A stretch of DNA of 64,000 bases. It comes from RGIG529 sp050950425. GTDB lineage: Bacteria > Bacillota > Clostridia > Oscillospirales > Oscillospiraceae. This document shows, one piece after another, positions 16,308-23,751 of this stretch. Under the pieces are notes generated by a model that had not been told where the DNA came from, ran no database searches, and worked only from the letters and a program-made list of their open reading frames with translations. Every line of letters starts with the position of its first letter. Positions within the stretch are counted from its first letter, which is position 1. The position numbers and the translations under genes are program-made. The stretch is from the NCBI GenBank assembly GCA_050950425.1, contig JBMNHO010000002.1, positions 744,001 through 808,000 of the forward strand. The letters run 5' to 3'.

Positions 16308-17630
16308 TTACAGCCGCCAATACCTACAATCAAATGGTTTTTGTTTGAAAATGCCTTTCACGTCGATCAAAACCGGCGCACAGGCGGAATGGCGGCGGAA
16401 CATGTTTTTTACACTGTCTCCGGTCAATTCCTTGAATTCCCCGTGGGCGACTGCGAACACAATGCAGTCGGCGTCTCGCGCGTCTTCCATCGTCGATAGC
16501 GCGATGCCATATTCTTGCTTGGCTTCCGCCGGGTCGGCCCATGGGTCGATGACGAGAGGACAAATGCCGTCTTTTTTTAAAGCGCTCACCATATCCGCTA
16601 TCTTGGAATTTCTCAAATCAGAGCAGTTTTCCTTAAAGGTAAGTCCCATAACGATGACTTTCGCCCGCACGGGCGCCAAACCCGCCAAAACCATTTGCCG
16701 AATGGTGGCGTCTGCAACAAACTGTGCCATCCCGTCGTTGATTCTTCTGCCGGCTGCGATGATCTGACTATGGTAACCCAGCTTTTCAGCTTCGTAGATA
16801 AAATAATAAGGATCCACACCGATGCAATGCCCTCCGACCAAGCCGGGGCGAAAGCCCAAAGCATTCCATTTCGTATTCATGGCATTGACAACCTCGTTTG
16901 TGTCAATGCCCATTTTGTCAAACGCCATGGCCAGCTCGTTGATAAACGCAATGTTAATGTCTCGCTGGCTGTTTTCCGCCACCTTGGCCGCTTCCGCCAC
17001 TTCAATGCTGGAGGCTTGATGTATTTCCGCCCCGATCACCAAGGAGTAGACCTGCACCATCTCCTCCCGTGTTTCGGTGTCAAGCCCCGACACGATCTTT
17101 ACAATATTCTCCAACCGATGTATTTGATCGCCAGGGTTGATTCGTTCCGGGGAATAGCCAACGGAAAAATCCTTGCCGCAGGTTAAGCCGGATTCTTGTT
17201 CCAAGATGGGCATGCAAATATCCCGCGTGACACCCGGATAAACCGTGGATTCATATACCACGATGGATCCCGGGCTTAAATTTCGCCCGACAATCTGACT
17301 TGCGGAAATAACCGGGGCCAAATCCGGCGTTTTATCCGGGTTAATCGGCGTCGGCACTGCGATGATATGAAACTTGGCTTTTTGAAGCTCTGTTTCCTCC
17401 GCGGTGAATCGCACCGCTGTCTTTACGATCACATCGTCTCCCACTTCCGAGGTGGGGTCCACGCCGCTTTGATATTGTTCAATCTTTTTTTGATTCGTAT
17501 CAAATCCGATGACAGAAATATGCTCCGCGAAGGCAACCGCCAGGGGCATCCCCACATATCCCAGACCGACCACCGACAGAGAAGCCCTGCCTGCTTTGAT
17601 TTGCTTGGATAATCCCGTAATAAACGCCAC
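16308..17630 (-). CDS. UDP-sugar 6-dehydrogenase (WbpA/TviB/WecC-like)
   Basis: The 440-aa protein has an N-terminal Rossmann motif (LSVVGLGYVGMPLA), VPTPIN, YESTVYPG, and the catalytic Cys at about 269 in VGGHCIGVDPYY. A C-terminal UDP-binding domain follows. The family oxidises UDP-sugars to UDP-uronic acids with two NAD+. The sequence style is closest to UDP-GlcNAc/ManNAc dehydrogenases rather than UDP-glucose dehydrogenase, so the polymer probably contains an amino-uronic acid; that is an inference. The start is GTG 17630. Confidence 0.9.
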   Translation of the reverse strand: MAFITGLSKQIKAGRASLSVVGLGYVGMPLAVAFAEHISVIGFDTNQKKIEQYQSGVDPTSEVGDDVIVKTAVRFTAEETELQKAKFHIIAVPTPINPDKTPDLAPVISASQIVGRNLSPGSIVVYESTVYPGVTRDICMPILEQESGLTCGKDFSVGYSPERINPGDQIHRLENIVKIVSGLDTETREEMVQVYSLVIGAEIHQASSIEVAEAAKVAENSQRDINIAFINELAMAFDKMGIDTNEVVNAMNTKWNALGFRPGLVGGHCIGVDPYYFIYEAEKLGYHSQIIAAGRRINDGMAQFVADATIRQMVLAGLAPVRAKVIVMGLTFKENCSDLRNSKIADMVSALKKDGICPLVIDPWADPAEAKQEYGIALSTMEDARDADCIVFAVAHGEFKELTGDSVKNMFRRHSACAPVLIDVKGIFKQKPFDCRYWRL

Positions 17631-17634
17631 CGCC

Positions 17635-18396
17635 TTAACCCCTTCTTCTTTTTTTCACTGCGTTGAACGCATAAAAAACAAAGTAATATGATGCTCTCGG
17701 AACGTTGAGCCGCTCCACGTTCCGCAATAAAAACCATGTGCGTTTTATGGCCGTTATCTTGTTCGCGGAAAGCGAATCGGGATGCTTCCGGTTTTTTGCC
17801 AAAACAAGATCCAAGCCATAGCCCCTGATTCCGCTTTTTAAAACCTGGCACCAGGTTGCCCCATCCTGTCCCCTTTTGATATTGGGCATGATCAGCAATG
17901 TTGGATCCACAAAACGGAGGTCAAACAAGATGGTATGAGAGCAGGTAAGCGGTCTTTTTAAAAACCCGGCATAATCGATCTGTTGGGGGACATGAACCGT
18001 ATTGCGATATGTTCCGTCGGCCTCGATTGTTTCATACGACGTGTAGCACATTGCTATGTCATTTTTTTGCATAAACGCAAGCTGATGTTTCAGCTTATCC
18101 GGCGTCCAGAGGTCGTCTGCATCCAAAAAGGCGATGTATCTCCCCTCGGCATTGCGCAACGAGTGGTTGCGCGATGCAGCCGCGCCGCTGTTTTTTTCAT
18201 TGTAAAACACTGTAATCCGGCTGTCTGCTGACGCTTCCTCCCGCAAAACCGCGCGGGTTTCGTCGGTAGAGCAGTCCTCCGTAATCAGAAGCTCCCAATT
18301 GGGATGGGTTTGTTCTTGAACAGAGCGGATCGCCTCTCGAATATAGGGCGCGGCATTGTACGCCGGCATAATAATGCTGACCAATGTATCTTTCAT
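17635..18396 (-). CDS. Glycosyltransferase family 2 protein
   Basis: The 253-aa GT-A enzyme has LVSIIMPAYNAAPYIREAI at the start, ITEDCSTDETRAV, GAAASRNHSLRNAEGRYIAF and the metal-binding DADD (AFLDADDLW). It transfers one sugar during repeat-unit assembly. ATG 18396 is chosen over an upstream in-frame start because GGAGG lies 10 bases before it. It overlaps the 76-aa remnant stop by four bases. Confidence 0.92.
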   Translation of the reverse strand: MKDTLVSIIMPAYNAAPYIREAIRSVQEQTHPNWELLITEDCSTDETRAVLREEASADSRITVFYNEKNSGAAASRNHSLRNAEGRYIAFLDADDLWTPDKLKHQLAFMQKNDIAMCYTSYETIEADGTYRNTVHVPQQIDYAGFLKRPLTCSHTILFDLRFVDPTLLIMPNIKRGQDGATWCQVLKSGIRGYGLDLVLAKNRKHPDSLSANKITAIKRTWFLLRNVERLNVPRASYYFVFYAFNAVKKRRRG

Positions 18397-18623
18397 CGAA
18401 GCGCCGCCTCCAACACACGGCACACCATGTGGACAAAGATCCTATGCAAATCCCCGGTGATCTGCATCTCGTCCCCCATGGCATCCCTGTGGAAATCGGA
18501 GCGGCGCTCCAGCCGCCGTTGCATCAGCGGTTTGCCCGCAATTTCGATCAAACACTTTGGCATGATGTCGGTGTGGGGTTTCAGCCGGGCGCCAATCCCG
18601 GCGGCAAGCAGATATGCCTTCAT
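18393..18623 (-). pseudogene. Truncated nucleotidyltransferase remnant, possible SIS-domain fusion
   Basis: The 76-aa frame starts like a sugar-phosphate nucleotidyltransferase (MKAYLLAAGIGARLKPHTD, then MPKCLIEIAGKPL, the GxGxRxxPxT...PK signature), but the family needs over 200 residues. From about residue 35 the sequence changes character and ends DLHRIFVHMVCRVLE. This recalls the C-terminal helix of SIS/GmhA-type isomerases (HLxxxHxxCxxxE); that resemblance is tentative. The reading is that an in-frame deletion joined two neighbouring genes. Both ends keep ATGA overlaps with the flanking genes and the ribosome site AAGGGAAGGGAG is intact, so it is probably still translated. Confidence 0.6.
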
Positions 18624-19297
18624 CTGGCTCCCTTCCCTTTCAGTACAACCGAAACCGTCTTAATCAGTATTTTGACATCCAGCGCAAAAGAGCGGTTCGC
18701 TGCGTAGTAAAGCTCCATCTCCTGGCGCTTTCCGCTTTCATATGTGGTATCGCTCCGTCCGTTCACCTGCCAATATCCGGTCACGCCGGGTTTGGCGCTT
18801 AGAAAGAGATCTTGGCCGTGCCCGTATTTGTTTAGTTCCTTACGCACCACCGGACGCGGCCCCACAACACTCAGGGTTCCCTGCACAACGTTGATGAGTT
18901 GCGGCAATTCGTCCAGACTGGTTTTTCTCAAAAACGATCCGACTTTTGTAATCCTCGGGTCATGATCTAGTTTAAAGTCCCTATCGAACTCCGCTTTTTG
19001 ATCATCAGAAAGCTGGTTGATGAGCTCTTCCTCGTTGCTGACCATACTACGAAATTTGTAAAGTGAAAGTGATTTCCCGCCTTGTCCGACACGACTATGT
19101 ACAAAAAATACTGGCCCCCCGTCTTCCAGCTTAATTGCGATGGCTATGAGCAACATGAATGGCAGGGCAAGCACAATCCCAAAAATAGCTACAAAAATAT
19201 CAAGCAGCCTTTTCGCAGTTTCATAAACCGGCTCCTGTTTTGTGGGAGCCAAAACAAATTCGTCCTTCCGTATTGCCTCTTTTGTCATTGCGGGCAT
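18620..19297 (-). CDS. Initiating sugar-phosphate transferase (undecaprenyl-phosphate, WcaJ/EpsL type)
   Basis: The 225-aa protein contains the bacterial sugar-transferase domain: one hydrophobic hairpin helix (about residues 34-58), VGQGGKSLSLYKFRSM, DPRITKVGSFLRKTSLDELP, VVGPRPV and KPGVTGYWQVNGRSD. It transfers a sugar phosphate from a UDP-sugar to undecaprenyl phosphate, starting repeat-unit synthesis. It is the short form without the extra N-terminal helices of WbaP/WcaJ. It is the first gene of the operon, with AAGGAGG before the ATG at 19297. Confidence 0.95.
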   Translation of the reverse strand: MPAMTKEAIRKDEFVLAPTKQEPVYETAKRLLDIFVAIFGIVLALPFMLLIAIAIKLEDGGPVFFVHSRVGQGGKSLSLYKFRSMVSNEEELINQLSDDQKAEFDRDFKLDHDPRITKVGSFLRKTSLDELPQLINVVQGTLSVVGPRPVVRKELNKYGHGQDLFLSAKPGVTGYWQVNGRSDTTYESGKRQEMELYYAANRSFALDVKILIKTVSVVLKGKGAR

Positions 19298-19805
19298 GCC
19301 TTTTCCTCCTTATCTTTTCGACTTTCCTTGTCTCAACACTGAGAATACGGCCAATGGTTTTCGGTTTAACCTGCCGAGGGGCTTCGGTCGTTTTTTATCC
19401 GCGGACTGCCTCCTCTTTCGCAGCCGACACGATCCAGATCTGATTTAAGCCCTCCTTTCGACATTCTGCCATATGGTCGAGGGCGAAAACAGCCGATCAC
19501 AATTGACGAAACGACTCATTTCTTTCAAAGAAACGACGTATAAACGCCGCCCTCCAATTGTAACAAAACGACCCTCCTTCTGTTTGTTGTTTTTATGATG
19601 TGAATCCTCTGAAAAACGGCATCTTCATTGGGCCTTTATATTGCGGAATATCGCCTTCGTTCCTTCCGCCGCAGCGTACTCTTATCAACCAGCCTTTAAA
19701 AACAAATTCGTAGCCCAATCCTAGCTTTTCATCCAGCCGTCTTTCCATTGGTAACATGAATCTTATATAATTGTATAAATATCCTTCATCCCGTAACCTC
19801 TATGA
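19298..19805 (-). promoter_or_regulatory. Long structured leader of the capsule operon
   Basis: About 510 nt separate the predicted transcription start from the first gene. The leader contains an inverted repeat (TTACAATTG / CAATTGTGA, plus-strand 19555-19563 and 19497-19505) enclosing the palindrome 19519-19533. It also contains several GGAGG-like tracts (for example one before TTG 19583) and a 54-codon reading frame (19593-19757). Long leaders before capsule operons can host processive antitermination (LoaP, EAR) or attenuation. No specific known element was recognised. Confidence 0.5.
19593..19757 (-). CDS. Possible 54-aa ORF in the capsule leader
   Basis: An ATG at 19757 opens a frame of 54 codons ending TAA at 19593. 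The product is basic with a balanced composition (for example LGLGYEFVFKGWLIRVRCGG), not obviously random. However, no Shine-Dalgarno sequence precedes either of the first two ATG codons, and I recognise no homologue. It may be a leader peptide, a gene remnant or chance. Confidence 0.3.
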   Translation of the reverse strand: MLPMERRLDEKLGLGYEFVFKGWLIRVRCGGRNEGDIPQYKGPMKMPFFRGFTS

Positions 19806-19811
19806 AGTAAT

Positions 19812-19840
19812 ATTATATGGGTTTTTTTGTCGCAAGTCAA
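19812..19840 (-). promoter_or_regulatory. Promoter of the capsule operon
   Basis: On the minus strand TTGACT (19840-19835), exactly 17 bases and TATAAT (19817-19812) make a strong vegetative promoter. No other equally good site lies between here and the first gene, so it probably drives the whole operon down to 3673. Confidence 0.8.
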
Positions 19841-20176
19841 GGATTTTTGAAGTTATTATGGTAAAGACCCCCCTCCACCCGTTTGCAGAAATCCGGATTA
19901 GCGGGTTTCCTTTTTTAAAAATGCCGGTGACGATTTCGACGAGGGCATTTTGATTTCCACGCGCTTCGCCGCGTTGAGACCTAGGCCGGGAAACGTGCCA
20001 AGCCCGCGGCTGGCCCCGGCTCTCTGAAAAGCGGCCGCTCCACGTACAAGATGTTTCATCTCCCTTTTCCTCTGCTCCAGCGCCATATCCATAGATTATG
20101 ATGGACTTTCCCCGACAAAAGAGGTAAAATAAAAACAAATGGCAGGTCCCCTGCCAAGCACAAAGGAGGAAATCAT
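19841..20176. other. Intergenic region between divergent units
   Basis: No gene is visible. A weak inverted repeat AAAAATGCC/GGCATTTT lies at 19917-19951. A small hairpin TGGCAGG/CCTGCCA (20140-20156) stands just before the ribosome site of the next gene. TAAAAT near 20126 could be its -10 box, without a clear -35. Confidence 0.35.
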
Positions 20177-21019
20177 TTGAACGCATTGAGCCGCAAACTG
20201 GATCGGTTTTGCTACAAGCACCCCCGGTTTGGCATACCAAATTTAATGCTTTGGGTTGTGATCGGCAACGCCGTTGTCTATTTGCTTACCATGATTGACC
20301 GTACCGGCCTGTTCGCCAGCTACTTGGTGTTCTCCCCGCAGCTCATTTTGCAAGGGCAGATCTGGCGGCTGGTTGCATTTGTCTTTTTTCCGGTGTCTAC
20401 TGGGAATCTGTTTTTGGCAGCCATCTCCCTCTATTTTTATTACTTCATCGGCAGCACCCTGGAGCGGGAGTGGGGCACCCCGAAGTTTACCATTTTTTAT
20501 GTCTCCGGCATCCTGTTTCACATTGTAGCAGGCATTTTGGCCACGCTCCTGTCCGGCAGCCCGGGCATTGCTTTCAGTGCGCATTATTTGAACCTTTCTA
20601 TGTTTTTTGCGTTCGCTTCCCTTTTCCCAAACATGCAGGTGCTGCTCCTTTTCGTCCTCCCCATCAAGATCAAATGGCTGGCCTGGCTGAATGCCGTCTA
20701 TTTCCTCATAGATATCATCCGGCTCCCCTCTGTTTATAAACTGATTCCCATCATCGCCATTTTGAACTATCTCCTGTTCTTTGGCGGCGATTTGATCCAA
20801 ATGGCGCGCCGCGCCCTGGGCCGGCGACCTTCCAAAACCATCCGCTTCCGTTCCGCCGCCAAAGCAGCCAAAGAAAAAAAAGGCTACCTGCACAAATGCG
20901 CGGTTTGCGGAAAAACAGACACCGATTATCCAGATATGGAGTTTCGGTATTGCTCCAAATGCAATGGATATTATTGTTACTGCGAAGATCATATCAACAA
21001 CCATGTACACATCCAGTGA
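20177..21019 (+). CDS. Rhomboid-like membrane protein with C-terminal zinc finger, probably not a protease
   Basis: The 280-aa protein has about six transmembrane helices laid out like rhomboids (GQIWRLVAFVFFPVS, EREWGTPKFTIFYVSGILF). The catalytic GxSG of helix 4 is absent: the site reads FSAHYLNLSMFF. It is therefore probably a pseudoprotease of the rhomboid/derlin-like superfamily. A basic linker leads to a cysteine/histidine tail (CAVCGKTD, YCSKCNGYYCYCEDHINNHVH) that should bind zinc. The start is TTG 20177, set by AAAGGAGG eight bases upstream. Its role is unknown. Confidence 0.75.
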   Translation: MNALSRKLDRFCYKHPRFGIPNLMLWVVIGNAVVYLLTMIDRTGLFASYLVFSPQLILQGQIWRLVAFVFFPVSTGNLFLAAISLYFYYFIGSTLEREWGTPKFTIFYVSGILFHIVAGILATLLSGSPGIAFSAHYLNLSMFFAFASLFPNMQVLLLFVLPIKIKWLAWLNAVYFLIDIIRLPSVYKLIPIIAILNYLLFFGGDLIQMARRALGRRPSKTIRFRSAAKAAKEKKGYLHKCAVCGKTDTDYPDMEFRYCSKCNGYYCYCEDHINNHVHIQ

Positions 21020-21059
21020 TCTTTCGCCAGCTGATGCTCGGTGAACCGCAAATGATACA

Positions 21060-21092
21060 GCCTGCCATCCCAGCGGATGGCAGGCTTTTTTT
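21060..21092 (+). terminator. Terminator of the rhomboid-like gene
   Basis: GCCTGCCATCC and GGATGGCAGGC form an 11-bp stem with a four-base loop followed by seven T residues. Confidence 0.92.
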
Positions 21093-21421
21093 ATCTGTTC
21101 AAGGGGAACTCCCTCCTCTGGCGGGGATGTTCTTCGTGTTTTTCCCTCCGCCGCCAGCGAAATTGTATTGTATTGTCATAGGTAACACCCTGCGTGGCTT
21201 TGCCGCAGTCTTTGGCCGCGCTGCCGAGCTGAACTGCACTCCGCCGGGGCAGAAGCTGATCTTCATTTAAAGCCGTTGCGCTCCGGTTTGTCTCCGTCGG
21301 CGGCCAAAGCAGGCAGCGGACCGCCAGGGCCGCTTTCCCCAAGCCGTCGCAATCGGCCGGGCATCTGTATACACCCCTGTGTAGAAAGATTTTCATTTTT
21401 ATTGAAAAAAATTTATATTTG
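21093..21421. other. Intergenic region, no gene seen
   Basis: About 330 bases without a convincing coding frame, RNA or repeat. The only signal is the promoter/operator region that begins at 21422. Confidence 0.4.
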
Positions 21422-21475
21422 TTATTGACATATGACATAAACTAAGGTATGCTTGTTATGGGCATATGCCAATAA
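21422..21475 (+). promoter_or_regulatory. Promoter with two CATATG-centred operators
   Basis: TTGACA (21425-21430), 17 bases and TATGCT (21448-21453) form the promoter of the DUF5320 gene. Site A, TTATTGACATATGACATAA (21422-21440), covers the -35. Site B (21456-21475), read on the minus strand as TTATTGGCATATGCCCATAA, covers the transcription start. Both share the dyad TTATNGRCATATGYC, and a third copy lies at 26262. This is a strong candidate for binding by one dimeric regulator. Confidence 0.6.
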
Positions 21476-21517
21476 TTAAACCGTCAACGATTTTATTTTA
21501 GAAAGGGGGCGTAATAC

Positions 21518-21826
21518 ATGCCAAGAAGAGATGGAACAGGCCCCGCGGGAATGGGTCCCGCAACGGGAAACCGTGCAGGCGCCGGCCGTGGCTATGCAAA
21601 CGGGCAGGCAGCTGGATTGGGGAAGGGCTTGGGATGCAGGTCCGGCAGAGGGCATGCATTTCGAAGCATGTCCCATGCGATGAAGCCTTCCAGACGTGGA
21701 CAGATGGGACTCCCTTCTTCCGCCGAGGAAAAGGAAACTGTCTTTGATGAAAAAAGTCGTTTGGTTCGTCGAGCGGAATGTTTGGAAGAGCAGCTGAAGC
21801 AGATCAAAGAACAGCTCTCCCAATAA
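21518..21826 (+). CDS. DUF5320 family glycine-rich protein
   Basis: The 102-aa protein begins MPRRDGTGPAGMGPATGNRA, the hallmark of the DUF5320 family. A Gly/Arg-rich section has one Cys (GCRSGRGHAFRSM), and the C-terminal coiled-coil helix (DEKSRLVRRAECLEEQLKQI) may dimerise it. The family is usually found next to NifX-like and Mrp-type iron-sulfur genes, as here; its function is unknown. GAAAGGGGG precedes the ATG and a terminator follows, so it is a single-gene unit that probably shares regulation with the operon at 26497. Confidence 0.85.
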   Translation: MPRRDGTGPAGMGPATGNRAGAGRGYANGQAAGLGKGLGCRSGRGHAFRSMSHAMKPSRRGQMGLPSSAEEKETVFDEKSRLVRRAECLEEQLKQIKEQLSQ

Positions 21827-21858
21827 AAGAAGGGCGTCAAGCCGTTCACCAGAAGGAT

Positions 21859-21904
21859 AAGGACGAGGCAGGGGTGGTTCCCTGCTTCGTCCTTTGTCTT
21901 TTGC
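21859..21904 (+). terminator. Terminator of the DUF5320 gene
   Basis: AAGGACGAGGCAGGG (21859-21873) pairs with CCCTGCTTCGTCCTT (21880-21894) with one mismatch, followed by TGTCTTTTG. Confidence 0.8.
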
Positions 21905-22086
21905 GCCTCTCCGGCAAAATAAAAACGGTTCGTTCCTCTGCGCCGCCGGCCTCCCCCTTGTTGCTGCCACAGTGCGAAAAGCTTCGGCATCGGCGCCGGA
22001 AAAGGGGGAAACAGCCGGCTGGCAAACGCGAGCCCGGGCTACGAAAAAAACCGCGGGAACCCCTTTCTTTCAAGCCGCCGCATCGG

Positions 22087-22115
22087 TTGACATATACCCC
22101 CGATTGCACTACACT
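22087..22115 (+). promoter_or_regulatory. Promoter of the DUF134 regulator gene
   Basis: TTGACA (22087-22092), 17 bases and TACACT (22110-22115). The -35 context TTGACATAT matches the two operator-bearing promoters at 21425 and 26264 over nine bases, though the full dyad is not present. Confidence 0.6.
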
Positions 22116-22199
22116 GTAGGGAGAATGCATCACAAGCATATTTTCAATGCCAACATCTGCAACCCCCTTTGCCAGATACATGAAACGGAGCTGAGAGTT

Positions 22200-22676
22200 A
22201 TGGCAAGACCGACCAAATGGAGAAAAATCGAGCACATTCCCGTCGTCCCCTTCTTCGTTCCTTCGGATGAACCGGCCTATGAAATCCCGGGAAACAGGCT
22301 GAAGTTGGAGGAGCTGGAGGCCATCCGCCTCAAAGATTTGGAGGGGCTTGAGCAGAGCGAGTGCGCGGAAAAGATGGAAGTATCCCGTCCCACCTTCCAG
22401 CGCATTCTTTCCTCGGCACGAGAAAAAATCGCCGACAGCCTGGTAAACGGAAAAACCATCCGCATCGAAGGGGGGAATTTCACCCGGAATATCTGCCCCG
22501 TTAAGTGCGCAGACTGTGGGAAAGACTGGATGGAGCGCTACGAAAACATGGAGGCCGTCAAAAGCGGATCCCACGCGTGCCCCGCCTGCGGGTCACAAAA
22601 AATCGCCTGCGCGCCCAGCTGCCAAGATCGATTCTGCCGGAGGCACTGCCGCCGACACAGCCGGCGGGGAGAGTAG
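22200..22676 (+). CDS. DUF134 family DNA-binding regulator
   Basis: The 158-aa protein starts MARPTKWRKIEHIP and carries the DUF134 helix-turn-helix core (LEELEAIRLKDLEGLEQSEC, then KMEVSRPTFQRILSSAREKI), which resembles a sigma-70 region 4 fold. The C-terminus is a zinc-binding Cys-rich tail (CADCGKDW, CPACGSQK, CAPSCQDRFCRRHC). Such proteins are encoded beside DUF5320, NifX-like and Mrp-like genes and are presumed regulators of them. The frame is open back to 21894, but homology and a GGAG before ATG 22200 fix the start. It is the best local candidate for binding the CATATG operators. Confidence 0.85.
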   Translation: MARPTKWRKIEHIPVVPFFVPSDEPAYEIPGNRLKLEELEAIRLKDLEGLEQSECAEKMEVSRPTFQRILSSAREKIADSLVNGKTIRIEGGNFTRNICPVKCADCGKDWMERYENMEAVKSGSHACPACGSQKIACAPSCQDRFCRRHCRRHSRRGE

Positions 22677-22723
22677 CCCCGGCGGCACCAGTCGCACCAT
22701 ATTTCGGGAAAAGAGGCAACGCC

Positions 22724-23437
22724 ATGAAATTAGCAGGATTGCAAAAAACAACATTGCTGGACTATCCCGGGTACCTGGCCGCCACGGTGTTCACCGAAGG
22801 CTGTAACTTCCGGTGTCCCTATTGCCACAACGCCTCCTTGGTTCTGGGGCCTTTCCGCCCCGGCGGGATATCGGAAGAAGATTTTTTCCGTTTTCTGTCT
22901 GCTCGGAAAGGGCTGCTAGACGGCGTTTGCGTGTCCGGAGGGGAGCCGCTTTTGCAGCATGATATCAAACGGTTTCTTTCTAAAATCAAATCCATGGGTT
23001 TTTTGGTCAAGCTGGATACCAACGGCAGCTTTCCGGAGCGGCTCAAGCAACTTGTGGCGTGCGGGCTGGTCGACTATGTGGCCATGGACATTAAAAACGC
23101 TCCTGCCAAATATGCCCTGACGGCGGACACGACAGAGGATGTGCTGCCAAACATAGCAGAAAGCGTTTCCTTTCTGCTTTCCGGCCCTGTGGAGTATGAA
23201 TTTCGCACCACAGTGGTAAACGGCTTTCACACAGAGGAGGATTTTGCCGCCATCGGGGCGTGGATCCAAGGCGCCAAACGATATGTTCTCCAAGGCTTTG
23301 CAGACTCCGGCGATCTGATCCGCCCCGGGCTGCAAGGCGCCGTGGACCGAGAGCAGCTTATCTTGTTTGCGAAGGCCGTCCGCCCCTACGTCCCTTCTGT
23401 GCAAATTCGAGGGGAGACAGCCCTGTCCCCCTCTTGA
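22724..23437 (+). CDS. nrdG: Anaerobic ribonucleotide reductase activating protein (radical SAM)
   Basis: The 237-aa protein has the radical SAM cluster motif at residues 27-34 (CNFRCPYC), SGGEPL and DTNGSFPE. It generates the glycyl radical of NrdD using S-adenosylmethionine and a 4Fe-4S cluster. The N-terminus (LAGLQKTTLLDYPG) fits the NrdG2 subtype. The ATG at 22724 follows AAAGAGG; the frame upstream belongs to the DUF134 gene in another phase. It lies 47 bases after the DUF134 stop, so the two may be cotranscribed, and nrdD follows with its own promoter. Confidence 0.92.
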   Translation: MKLAGLQKTTLLDYPGYLAATVFTEGCNFRCPYCHNASLVLGPFRPGGISEEDFFRFLSARKGLLDGVCVSGGEPLLQHDIKRFLSKIKSMGFLVKLDTNGSFPERLKQLVACGLVDYVAMDIKNAPAKYALTADTTEDVLPNIAESVSFLLSGPVEYEFRTTVVNGFHTEEDFAAIGAWIQGAKRYVLQGFADSGDLIRPGLQGAVDREQLILFAKAVRPYVPSVQIRGETALSPS

Positions 23438-23572
23438 GCTCGCCTTGGGATTGCAGTTTTTTCTGCTTTCCCTGTCTGCCCCGTTTTTTCCTTTTCCTTG
23501 TTATATTTGCTGAATATGGTCCTTTTTTGGATCAACTTTACATAAAACTTGTTCCGAACATCTTTCTCGTTA

Positions 23573-23620
23573 TGACTGTATCTTGTGTCTTGTTGTCCAA
23601 TGAAGTACAATATATTACGT
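23573..23620 (+). promoter_or_regulatory. Tandem NrdR boxes over a promoter
   Basis: TGACTGTATCTTGTGT (23573-23588) matches the NrdR consensus ACACWATATCTTGTGT at 13 of 16 bases. GTACAATATATTACGT (23605-23620) matches at 11. They start 32 bases apart, three helical turns, which is the usual NrdR arrangement. They overlap the -35 and -10 of a promoter TTGTGT-17-TACAAT (23583-23611), so repression by NrdR at high dATP is likely. Confidence 0.7.
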
Positions 23621-23626
23621 TTCCTC

Positions 23627-23655
23627 TTGACAAACCCAGGTTTCGGCACTAAAAT
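23627..23655 (+). promoter_or_regulatory. Second nrdD promoter
   Basis: TTGACA (23627-23632), 17 bases and TAAAAT (23650-23655). It lies just downstream of the NrdR boxes and would start transcription about 90 bases before nrdD. Confidence 0.7.
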
Positions 23656-23751
23656 AGATTTACATCCACAACGGACAAATCAACAACAGCAATGGGCAGC
23701 GCCGCGTTGCTTTTATGAATGCGAAATTGAACATAAGGGAGTAATCGAGAG

